Translations under genes and position numbers: made by a program
Notes under the pieces: generated by a model
The model's database searches: none
The model's input: only the letters and a program-made list of their open reading frames with translations
Told to the model about the DNA's origin: nothing
DNA from: Burhinus oedicnemus
Lineage: Eukaryota; Chordata; Aves; Charadriiformes; Burhinidae
Direction: 5' to 3'
DNA: 64,000 nt
Assembly: GCA_008921705.1 (NCBI GenBank)
Contig: VFFE01006671.1
Location: 786,506 to 850,505, forward strand
Shown: piece after piece, positions 24,101 through 36,100 of the stretch
Layout of the letters: each line of letters opens with the position of its first letter
Numbering within the stretch: position 1 is the stretch's first letter

Positions 24101-27100
24101 ACTGTTGAGACAAAAAAAAAAGTGAGAATTCATGCACTTCAATTTTTAATTTCAGCTCCAAGCCTTAGCTGGTAATTTAGGCTATGATGGAGGAACCTTG
24201 AGGTCCCATAGCAGAGGAAGAAAATAAAGTGCCCAACCTAGTTCTTAATGTAGACAGATACCCATGTATGGTACTTCATCTTGACTGCAGATCCAAATCA
24301 GACAGCAACATTCTTCTAAGAAAGTAGGCAGTGATTAAAGAAGGTAAAGAGGAAAGTACAACCCTACAACTTTTTTGACTGTTGAGGTTTAAAAACATTG
24401 AAAAGAACTGGAATTAATTCTAAACCTCAACCCAACTGACGGAATTGTCTGAGGTGTAAAAACCAAGCCTATTTGTGACAGTTGGCCTGCCCCCAAAATC
24501 TCACTCCTCACAGATTACTCACTCTTGCCCAGGACAATTATGTTTTCATTGCTGGAAACAAAGTATAACACAATTCTCATATAAAAGTAGGATCCTTACA
24601 GGAAATAGGGTGGCTAAACAAAAATAATATGTGGTTCTGTCAATACATGAAGAAGCAAAGTAAGAAAGTCTTTACCCAAAATGTTTTATTAATATTGTTA
24701 TTAGAGGGGAACCTCATGTAATACACATAATTCTGTTATTTTTGGTTGTTAGGTTATGTTACTAAAGACTAATCTCCATAAGCACAAAGGAATCTCTATA
24801 AGCACAAAGGAGGAGAGGAACAACGACAGGTGGAGGAACCCCAGTAACCTAATCAGAACAAACATAACCTTGACTTGGGTCCCCTCAGGGTCATTAAAAG
24901 AGGATGATGAAGGCATTGTCTGGGTATGATCTATTGAGATGAGTCAGCCAGAGAGGTTGTCTCTGGCTGAGGGGGATTACTGCCTACAGTGTATGAGATT
25001 CATTAAGGGATGCCAGGAAAAGCAGTTTGGGATTGTGAGAGACTTATAACATTATGAGGCATTTCTGAGAGGGACCAAAGGCAAGGAGAAGGAGGGATGA
25101 AAGTGGACTGGGGAGGAACAAGCATGGATAAAAGAGTAAGAGGATGAAAGGGGAAATGGGAATACATGCTCAGATACATTCCTGCATGATCCCGGGGACA
25201 TAGAGCTGCTGCAGCCTCACCTCTACTGGGGTACTGGATTCAGCAATTTATAATGTATGTTGCTACCAGACATGCAATTCTTAATGCATATGTTGAGAGA
25301 GCCACTCCTGAAATAATTTCCAATCCCCTTTAATTGCTTCAGGCTGAGCTTCTTGGAGGAAGAACGGAAAATCAGACAGTTTTGTGATTTTCTTATTAGC
25401 TGTTGGCTAATTTCTAACAATGTTTTCTAACTTATGAGGGAATACAGATTTTTTGATGAGTAGGAAGTTTCAATACAGTTAATAACCCACTTAGAAAACT
25501 TTCTAGAGGAGATAGAGAGTCCTGTCCTTTGGATTTATTGAAAACCGTAATTGTACTGGCTGATTAAATACATGTCTCTATTCTGTAACAGTCATTAAGA
25601 AGGACACATAGAAATGAGTGCCTGAATCAGTGAAGGAAGCAAAGATAGTAATATAAAGTCATTTTTCTGGATGCTGAATGTAAAAAAGAAATCAAAACTG
25701 TAAAATCTGCATAAAACCCAAATTGCTAAATGATTTGAAACATGTAATTAGGTAAAATAGAAGCCAAATGATGCACACTCTTACCTCTCTCCTCAGCAGC
25801 CTCTAGAGATTGCTCTTCCTCTGATGTCAGTACTGCTTGCATTTTTCTTCTGGAAGTAAAAGATTATTCATCTTAAGACATATAAATACTACTGAAGCAA
25901 GTTGCAGTTATATTACATGTAAAGTAAAGATGTGGAAATATACTGTTGGGAATTGAAATATAATTTGGGTTGTACAAAATAAAAATCAAATATATTTTAT
26001 CATCTAAAATGTTATTGTCACATTGCATCAAAAGGCTGGACAAATGAAAGGCTAATGAAAATGCATTTAGCAAGAGAATCTTCTGCTACCATATTTACTA
26101 ATCTAAATGAGATATTCCTCAAAGGGAACACATATTGGATTATTTCCTATGCATCACAACTAGTCTTATTCTACTTTTTTAGTACATTTGTGTTGATAAA
26201 TGCACTGATACCTTTAACACAAATTAAGGCTAGAATTTTCTTGCAGTTATTTTATACGTTCAGATATTTGGAATATTTTACCTTGCCACTTCTTCTTCTT
26301 TCTTTTCTAATGCTTCATTTGTTAGTCTTCTCAAAATCTTAGAATTAATTTCATCCCTATTTGCTAAGTATGTTCTGTGTAGTATACAAACTCCTGCAGT
26401 ACAATTACACAACAGTAATGAGTTCTGTGCATCTGTATAAAACTAAAGTTATTTGAGTTAGGAAAAATATTTAATAAATCATAGACAACTTTCCTACTTC
26501 TTTTTAAAGCCAAGAAAAGGCATATATACCACTGAAATGTTATTATACTGTTGCTTTCTAAGGTTTTAGAGCTTTGTTTTCAATTTCAAGCACCTAATAA
26601 ACTGAGTCTGGGGTATGGGAAGGTTATGATGAAGGCTATAAGGGGAGACAGCACTGAAAGGATTTGTTTTATATTTCTGCATATCATGCATTACTCTGGT
26701 ATTTTTTTTATATGTGTATGAAGAAAACTACGAAGAAACAAATTAAAAACCATTAAAATAAAAATATAAAGAATGTACATATCTATACTACTACAGCTTG
26801 TTGACAGAAATGAAGAATATGCTGTTCCTACTAGGAACTCTACTGACTTATTTACGTTGTCAAATAGATTTATGATATATGGCTGTGTGGCTGAAATCCA
26901 TTTCCATCAGTTGACTTATGCCAGTTTAGACTAGTTCAGGGAATAGCTTACAAAGTAATGACTCAAAATGCTGTGAAAATGTGAACACCACAACTACATT
27001 ATTATTTAAGCAATAGAAATTAGTGGGAATCAAATAACAAGTAAACACAATTGCCCAAATGAAAAAAAAAAATAAAAAGAACAAAATGAAACAAAGTAGC

Positions 27101-30100
27101 TAAATCCAAGGAAATATATCCATAAGCAAAAAGCTACACTTTTAGCCAAACTTTATAGCAAACATTATGATATTGCCTCTTTCATCTCACTTGATTTCAT
27201 AGTTTTTCCTCCCATATCTCACATGATCACTATCATCAACTGACATAAAATGTATTTTTATCTAAATTTGAACTGTGAGAAACATGTTACTTGTTAGGAA
27301 CATTAGTGTTGATTTGAAGCAGATGATAATTTTGTGTGAATGGTTTATATTTCAAACCAATACTTTCAATTAAATGTGTTTTTGAAAAAGGGAGGGTGAG
27401 TGAAGGGATTTTTTTTTAAATGTACTTGGTAAACTCCTTTTTAGATAATTCTGTCTCTGTATTCTTCTGCAAAAAAGTTGTGAGTTTTCAGTGGCTTTGC
27501 CTGGTGGCCCAGGCATGCACTTTCCCATCTTTGTATTTTCTCACAGCATTATGAAAAGCAGCAATGCCAAAGAGAATTCATTTACTTCATTATTCAGAGT
27601 CCAAATTATATTGATCTGAATTGAAGCAGCCTTAATTGCAGAATTATCATATAGAGAACATCCAGAAGAATGACAATTACTATAGTGTAACTAACCATTC
27701 TTTCTTCCTTGGGCACCAGCATGTGTGTTCCTCACTTAAAGGATTCAATATTGTTTCATCTGATGAAAGATTTTAGTGATCAAATTGAGCAAGTGACCTA
27801 TAAGCCTTTAGAATAATGGATAATAAATTAGCAAAGTCCTAAGTGGCTGACCTGAGACTATGTGCTACTGGTATTTACCAGAAATAAGCTAGCTTGCTAA
27901 TTGAGCAGGTTTGTAGGTAGCTTGGCTGATTCTGGTTGAAAGAACAATGTTCTTGCACTGTCCTGTTTTAATGCAACTGGAAGTCTGTTCAGAAAATCTC
28001 TGTGCCAGTATTACATTTCACTTTGATTTGTTATGATAGGCTACAAATAGTATGACTTGTATTCAATTTGCGCATGACTTGTTTCAAGCTAAGAAAGTAA
28101 AAATACATGCTTTATCGTTTAAAGTATGTTAATTCATTTCCTCCCACTAGTGAATGAAACTTTGAAGAAAAATAGTCATTGATTCATATGAAAGCCTGAT
28201 ACAGCTCCAGGGATAAAATTAGGGTATAGACTCACTCATTATCATCTCAAATACATTAAAAATGGGAATGGTGGATTTCCTTACAAGCCTGAAATTGACT
28301 TATACATAGGGCCAAATGGGTTGCAATTAAGAAAGCAGTCTTTTTTGCTATGTGATATAAAGACTATAACAGTGTTAGTTCAAACAGAGGTACCATCAAG
28401 GTTGTGAGCACAAAATTTAAGTTTCATGAAGGACCTCTCTAACTTCTAGGAAAGCCTTACACTTATGCTTTAAAGAATCTGCCATCTATCAAACTAGAGA
28501 AACAGAAGGTGACTGTATGGAAGAGATGGCTACCAAGACTATAAAATAGATTGTTCAGACTAGAAGAAGTAATTCAGAGCTAGGTTTTGAGAACTAGGGG
28601 GAATGGCAGAAAGGTGTACATTGCAGGAAGGAAGCACATAATTTGAAAGCCCTGGAGAGATCTTCATTTGAAAGCCTCTGCTATGGACTCCCAAGTTCTC
28701 CCCTTCCCAAAAGAAAAAAATGGGGCAGTTACTGTTGATCAGTTTTCAACATGGTTCCCATGAAGAATTATCTATTGCCAAAGTGTCTGACCTAGAATAA
28801 AGCCTTCCAGGGATAATGAGACAACCTTTTCTTTTAACCAATTAATTCACTAATTTGTTAAACTCTGAGAAGTGAAGAGAAAGTTAACATAATTCTGAAA
28901 GCCTCTCTCCCACCTCAGTCCTCTCCCTGCAGAAAAGGCTAGAGCTTGACTCCTGCTGTTTGTTATGTAGTACACTGTATTAACATCACATTACTGCATG
29001 CCAACTACATGAATAAGGTGCTTTTTGTGGTTTTAAGAAAGGACAATGCATTGTGTCCCAGAAACTAGGTTCATGAGCATTTCAACATGCTTGAAATGTC
29101 TGGGAAGCAAAGGTGAGGCGTGGAAATGCAATTTGTCCTTAAGTTCTTTCTGGAAGTATCTGAGACAAGGTCTTCTTGAATGATAGGAACAGCAAATATG
29201 ATTTTCTGACAAACACTGAATCTAAAACTTTCTTATATAAATGTTCAGTCTGTATTTAGTCTGTACACAAGTTCCAGCCACACTAGAAGACTTTTAATTA
29301 AGATGTTTAAGGTGGTGTGAAATTTCACAAAGCTGTGTGAATAAGTACTGTAGATACTGTAGTTAGATTGTGAGGATCATTAGCTGATCAGATGACATGC
29401 TTCTGAAAAGCTTTTTTTTTTAATAAGAAATCTGTTCTGAGTAAACTGTGTAACCTTGATTTGCTCATGTTGACTTTTATATTCAGGGACAAGGGTTTGA
29501 AAACCTCTCTGGACTGATTCGAATATCAGGCAGTTTATTCTGGTTTGAGCGACACAAGACTAATTTCTCTTCTAAGGCTTGGGAAAACTGCACTCTAGTG
29601 CAGTTCAGACTCTAGTGTCTGAATTTGTGAAAATATTTACTTTATAGCCAGCTACGGTGTGTGGGTTTCAATGTCTCAGTGTTTTTGAGCTCGCCAGGTG
29701 CAGGGATGAGGAGGAGCGAGACCTGAGCACTTGACCCAAGCCGGCCAACAGGATTATTTCATACCATGAACATCACATTCAATATAAATTAGAAAGTTTG
29801 CTGCAAAGCTCTTTCTCCCTTGATGGTGGCAATCCAGAGAACTTCTTGCCCCAGTACCAGACCCCTGAGGCCTTCCCTTCCTCCCGAAGCCGTAGCGCTC
29901 GCAGTGTCAAACATTTCCTGTCCACTGCTGGGAATGCACAGCTTCCTACTGATAGAATTGTATATTTTGTATTGGTATCAGGATCAATATTGGTTCTTTA
30001 GTGTTATTAATGTTAATTATCTAGACTTATTCTATTAAACCTGTTTATACTTCAACCCCCGGGTTTCCTTGTTTTTTCCCCAATTCCCCTTCCTGGGTGG

Positions 30101-33100
30101 GGAGGGGTCATTGGGTGATAGAATAATTGTCTAAACGACAATAAATTGTTGTGGGTTTCTCAAACCATAACACAGTTACTGAGCTTTCTTGAACTACATA
30201 TGAATAGACCTATCATTCCTCTCTTGAAGGGAAGTTTCTACTACTGAAAGACTAGTTGTACAGGTAATGATCAAACATTGCCACAGGGCAATGAAACTTG
30301 TGGTGTGATATGAATCAAGCAGGCACAATCCATTAAGACATCATTTGGCAGGCAAAACTTTGAACAGTATATGAATCTGTTCAGTTTTTCATGCCTGGTA
30401 CCAACTCGCCTTCGTGCTTGAAACAATAAAGTAAAAATCCCTTCCTCTGAATTCATGCGTACTAAGCAATTGCATCAATCTGGATAAGAAGTTGCTCAAC
30501 TTTTTTTTGACCCCAGGATGGGGAACAGGATACACCTGTTTGCAGGTATTTCTCCCTCCCTTTTCTCTCAAGCAGAGAAAGTTCATATGTATAACCTGAT
30601 TTTGCAAGCGGAGAAACCAGTGTGCAGGCAGGGAAATTTGACTGGGAGCCCCATCGCAAGCTGGTGGCCAGCGAGACACAGAATACAAAAGTCTGAAACT
30701 GCAAGAGTCCAGTGGTATTTACTGCTGATTGTAAATAGGAGGAAATTGTAAATAGGATTATAAATAGGAGGAATTTTCTTTACTGCTTTTGTAATGCATT
30801 CCTGTTTTCAGTTCTGTGTAATTCCCTTAATCCAAATTATAAGAAATTTGGGGTACCCTTGTTGATTCACTGGAGTCTTCCTTCTCTAGACCCCTGAAAC
30901 TTTATAAATGGGACATAACTACTAGTTTTTCTTATAAATGTGCTTTATATACAGAAATCAACACAGAAAAAAGAAAAGATTAAGTTTTATTAGTGTGCAT
31001 TTACTAACCATCTTTTTCTGTATCCTTCAGACAGACAACAGTGTCAGGTAAAAGTCCTTTTTCTGATAAAGCTGACCAGTGATCTACTGACAGAGGGTAG
31101 TTATCCACTACCCATCCTCCTTTTTCTGGAGCACCAGGAAACCTGTCTTTGTTCTTCTTCATGAGCTGTTATAAAATGTCAGGTTCAGTAAAAACACTAA
31201 GATAGTCTGTGAGCTGTTCAAAAAGACTGCACAATACAAAATTATTTTCTACCTGTTCTGATTTTTCCCTATTGTCATGTCAGGTCAATAGAAAGTAAGA
31301 CATTTATAACTTTATATATCTGAATGAAATAAAAACATTTTAAACAAAAAGAGATTAATGTGCCTGTGGTTTTTTAAAGTTGCCTATAAAGAATCTAGAT
31401 TCCAGTTTCAGTAGTTACAAACCAGTGAACAAATTTAAAACAATTAAAGATTCTTGGATAAACCTTCATATACAATCCTTTTCAAACACATGTATCTGGT
31501 GTTGAGCTCTTTAATAGTGACTAAGAGTACAAGAATAGGGCAAGCATACAGTGATACTTTTCCTCAGATAATTCTCCCAGCCTTTAACAATTTGTAGCCC
31601 AGGGACTTTGCAAAACAGAAATAATTTGTACATACGTATCTAGTAGTCAGTCCTCAATAGATTTGTCTTTCATGATCTTACTCGGTCTCCCCTCAATCCT
31701 ATGTAAGGTTTCAGACTATGTGATATAAACTAAACTGATCTTTCAAACAGAAAAATTAAGAACATATATCCATTATGAATAAACTGTTAAAGGTTGCTCT
31801 TAGAAAAAAAAGTGCTTTGCTATATAGTACTTTTTTTACCTCTGCAATAGCTCTCTCCAGTACTTCAGCATATATTTCAGGTGACAGTGTAACTTCGGAG
31901 ACTGATGCACTTTTTATGGCTTCTTCTACCATTGCTTGAACTTCTGGGTGGTCAGCAGTTATCTCTGACATTCCTAACAATATAGATTTTTTTAAAGCAC
32001 TTCACAAAATTTTGAAATACTTATTTCCTCTGGTGAGGAATAACTGCTAGGCAATTAAACCCAGCCGCTTTGTAATTACAGTGCAGCATTCATTTTAAGC
32101 ACTATTACACAATCACACTGAGAAAGAATCAAATACCAATTCTTCTGAATGCAGTTCTAAAGGGTATTTCATAAAGATAAGTTTTAAGATCTTGGTTTGT
32201 TCTCTCATTAAAAAAAACCCCACCTTTTTAACTGTACAATATTTTCTACCACTAAGTGAAATATTATTTCAACATGAATGGAATTACATTTGTGTACTAG
32301 AACAATCAAGCACCTGCAGCACCTGAGAATTTCCCTTTATTTGATTTCTCTTTGATTCCTAAATCAAAAGGTTGACCAGATTAATTTAAAAAATCAAGAC
32401 AGTATATTGTCAAGAGTTAAGAAGTCTGCGTTCCCTAAGATGCACAAAATATTCATATTGGATCCATATTTTGTTATAAATTGCTGACACAACAGACTGT
32501 AATTGTTTAAAAATTTTTTAAGGAACACAGAGTTAGTTCACAGTTTACATACTAATTTGATAAAATTTGGTGAAGGACTGTTTTAAGCAACTACAATATC
32601 TACTATGTGAAGAGTATAAATTGGAAACAATGCCATATTTATTTTCTGTAATTATGCCAAGATTTTTCACTGATTGTGTTGATACTTTTACATGCACAAA
32701 TTTAGACATTATCAGGTTATTTTTGCCAAGTTATGAGCTCCCTGGGAAAGGGACAATATCTTACTAAGTGCTTCCATTCTGCAAAAAAACTCAATCCAAC
32801 CCAAACCCAAAACCAGACAGCCCTAGTGAAGGCAAGACTAGTACCCATCAGCCTGTGAGGCACAAATGGCTCTCTAGCAGTATCTGTTTCTCCCCTTAAA
32901 ATAAAAAAGATCAGAAATATGACAAAAGCCAGAAAAGAGTTAAAAAATATACAAGTCCCGAATACTTCTTCAGTTCAACAGATTTAATACCCTCCCCTAT
33001 TTCCCCCTCCAAACAGAACAATGTGGTTCTGTTTAGGCTGGATGTCATCTGAGCACATTAACAAACTGGGACCCTCTGAGCATGTATATGTTACCTTTTT

Positions 33101-36100
33101 AGTTTGAATCAGAAGAATATGTTTTAAGTGATTCTCCTGATCCTTCACATGCTTTGGTATACATGGCAAAGCAGTCTTGGAACATGCAAACTAATTGATT
33201 CCTTCCAGATGCACGTTTACTACGCTGAAACCATTACATGTTCAGCCCATGAGATCACAACACAGCTAGACTTTCAGACTGAAAGTCCTCCATGCATGAA
33301 ATGAATATTTAGTCCTTAACACCAACTGCCTCAATCTCCTGACCTACTCTGACAGTAGACAGAAACTCTGCGGACTTCAGTGGAGTTTCATAGCCTCACT
33401 GTCTATGCCTGAACTGGACTTGGGAGCACTCAGGACAGTCAGGGGTCATTTACCTAACTAAACTGATATAAGTCTTTTCCATAATTTTTAGTGATTCTCT
33501 GTAATTCTCTCAAAAGGCAGAATTTACTAGGTAATTAAATAAATCATTTTCTTAGGAAAAGGAAATACCTTTGGGGACAGTTACCTCTAGATGTAGATTC
33601 AAGCTTCCAAAAATATTTAATTTCCCGTTCTGAAGCTTTCTTACTTTCTATGACAATTTACATCCTTCATCTGTTTGTAGTTGTGTTTTGCAATAAAATT
33701 GCTTGAGCTCTCCAAGGTTATTATTAGGATTAAGTTCTCATTAATCCTAATGTGATTTCACATACTTGTCCTCAAAAGTATTTGCATAGCCAGGACTCTG
33801 GAACATAACACTGTTTAATGGTTTCAATTTTGGTGTCACAGTTCGCCATTATTCTTACTGCAACGCTAATGGTTTTTGTATGACTGTCAGCTTCTGTGTT
33901 TTGCAGCACCAGAGGAATACACTGACTTCTTGTTAGATATGTATCTACCCATGAGTAAGTCAAATACGGTGGTTCCTTGCTTAGTTGAATAAAGCAAAAT
34001 GTCCTGATTGTCCATTTGAACCATAACTAGAGGTAACTGGAAAGGGCATTTCCAATTCAATGGAAAATTTTCATTTTGAAAGAAATAATTTTGAAAAAAA
34101 AACCCACAAAATTACCTGCAAAAAGAAAATCCAAACTTTGTTTAACAGATATTAAAAGAACATGTTATTTTCACTTTTTCAAAATATTTTCTGAATTCAT
34201 CAAGCTTCAAAAACCTGGGTAGCCTAAGAAGACTAAACGTGACCAGAGCTGGAGAATCTTGTGAATGTGCCACCTGAGACAGCACACTTGGAAGACTGCT
34301 CCAAAGTGGAAAATCTGTAGATTATGGGTTCAGCCTAGCTGACAAGCTGCTTTCTTGAAGAAAATTTCAATTTTGCAGAGATTTAACTTCTCAGAAAGTC
34401 ATTCAGATGGGAAGTTTCCAACCAGCGTCAGTCAGAACCAACTTCTTCTTTCACAAAGAGCTCAGAAAACTCTTACAGACAGCCCTCAACTTCAGAGGAT
34501 TTATATATAATATCAAAAATACTGAATGCTACTCAGCTATTCCCTTCATTGCATGTTCTTTTAGTTCATATTTAATGCACAACAACCATAACAACTTCTG
34601 TAGTATTTTATAAGTTGAAGTGATAGCAATTGCTTCAGTTAAATAACCTAAAGCAAGTAAGATAGCTTCAAAGACCATGGAACACCTTAGTCACCTGATT
34701 CGCTTGACTGCTTTTCTAATTCCATCCTATTTTTCACTGCTGTTATAGCCTTTTCTACTGTATCCCTTCGCACTTGCTCAATGTTTTCTTCTCTTGATGC
34801 TTCCATATGGGGTTGAATGAGTTTGGCCATATCAAGAACCTAGTGAAATGATTTGAAAAACAAAAAAAAAATCACAGAAGAGAAATATAGCATCTGATCC
34901 AACTTCTACAAAATGAAATTAATTTGGAAAAGCTCTGCAAATTTCAGAAAAATGTACATATAATTCAATTGCGGGGGTTTTATTTTGTGGAAAAAATAAT
35001 TTCTAATTTGCATTTACATTTAATTACCTTAGATACAAAAGTTATTAATAATATTCTTATGCTGAGACAAATAACTGAGATATAAATATTTGTCTTACAT
35101 AAGAGGGTAAATAAAAAATATTTTTAAAATTTAGCTACTTTTCTATAAATGAATTTCACTAAATTACTGTTTCTTCCATAATGCATATGTTAATAACACA
35201 ACAGGAATAAGAACGTGCTTAACTGAATCCCAAGCCTCAGCTGATACCATTGTTATGTAAGACATTTATAAACCTACCTTTCCTTTATATTTATGTGCAA
35301 TTAGGTTACAAATAGTTGTTCTTCCAGACAATGGAGGACCAAATACTAGTACTTTACAAGGAGGAAGTGGCATTGGTGGTAACAGATAAGGCCGTGGATT
35401 CAACATAAATGTTTTCAATGCCTCTGGGGATGACAGTACGTACATTTTACCTAGAAAACTTAAAACAGAAGAGAAGCTAACAGGTATAGACAGTTATCTT
35501 ATAAAACAGAAATAAAAATAAAGTGTCAAATTCTGCTAACCTGACAGCCAAGTCTGGGTTTCCCATTACAATATCACCTTCCTTTAGAGCCACAGGACAT
35601 GCTTGCCCCCACCTGCTTCTACGCCATCGATATCTGTGTGCTATTAGTTCATAAGATGACAGAACCCGGAAAAGTTCATCCTGTTTATTAAAACAGCAAT
35701 AACAGCATATGTAATTTTTGTCTAAAGCTACATATGACTTGTTATTACCCTTTTTTGAAATGTTTTGTTGGAAAATAAGCAAATCTAAAAAGAAACCCAC
35801 ATCACGCTTTTTAGAATATTTAAAATAAAATCCCTATTTCCAAATTGTAGGATAATTTTAAGGAGAAACTATTTAGTTTTTTGATTTTATTTAATAAAAA
35901 TAGTACTTAAAATAGTTCCCATAAGCTTCATTTATTATTTTCAGAAGTTTAAAAAGATAAAGAGGTACAAATCAGCCATTTATTGAAGATGACAGAAAAT
36001 GGCCAAGATTTCTTCTAAAGGGGATGAAGAAAGGATCATGGTCTGTGTGGGGGAATAGCAAGACCAAAATAACTCTTTTAGGCACGCAGAAATGTCGTAT

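Larger units (their letters stand above)
25850..31008 (-). other. AK9: AK9 introns 15 and 16 (25850-26281, 26394-31008)
   Basis: The larger intron holds the ERVL-type solo LTR at 29.65-30.17 kb. The rest is AT-rich, with no recognised repeat. The plus-strand frame 26055-26342 overlaps exon 16 antisense and is not a gene. Confidence 0.8.

Noticed and set aside
26055..26342. 95-codon plus-strand frame
   Set aside because: It overlaps AK9 exon 16 in antisense; hydrophobic residues come from reversed Glu/Lys codons.
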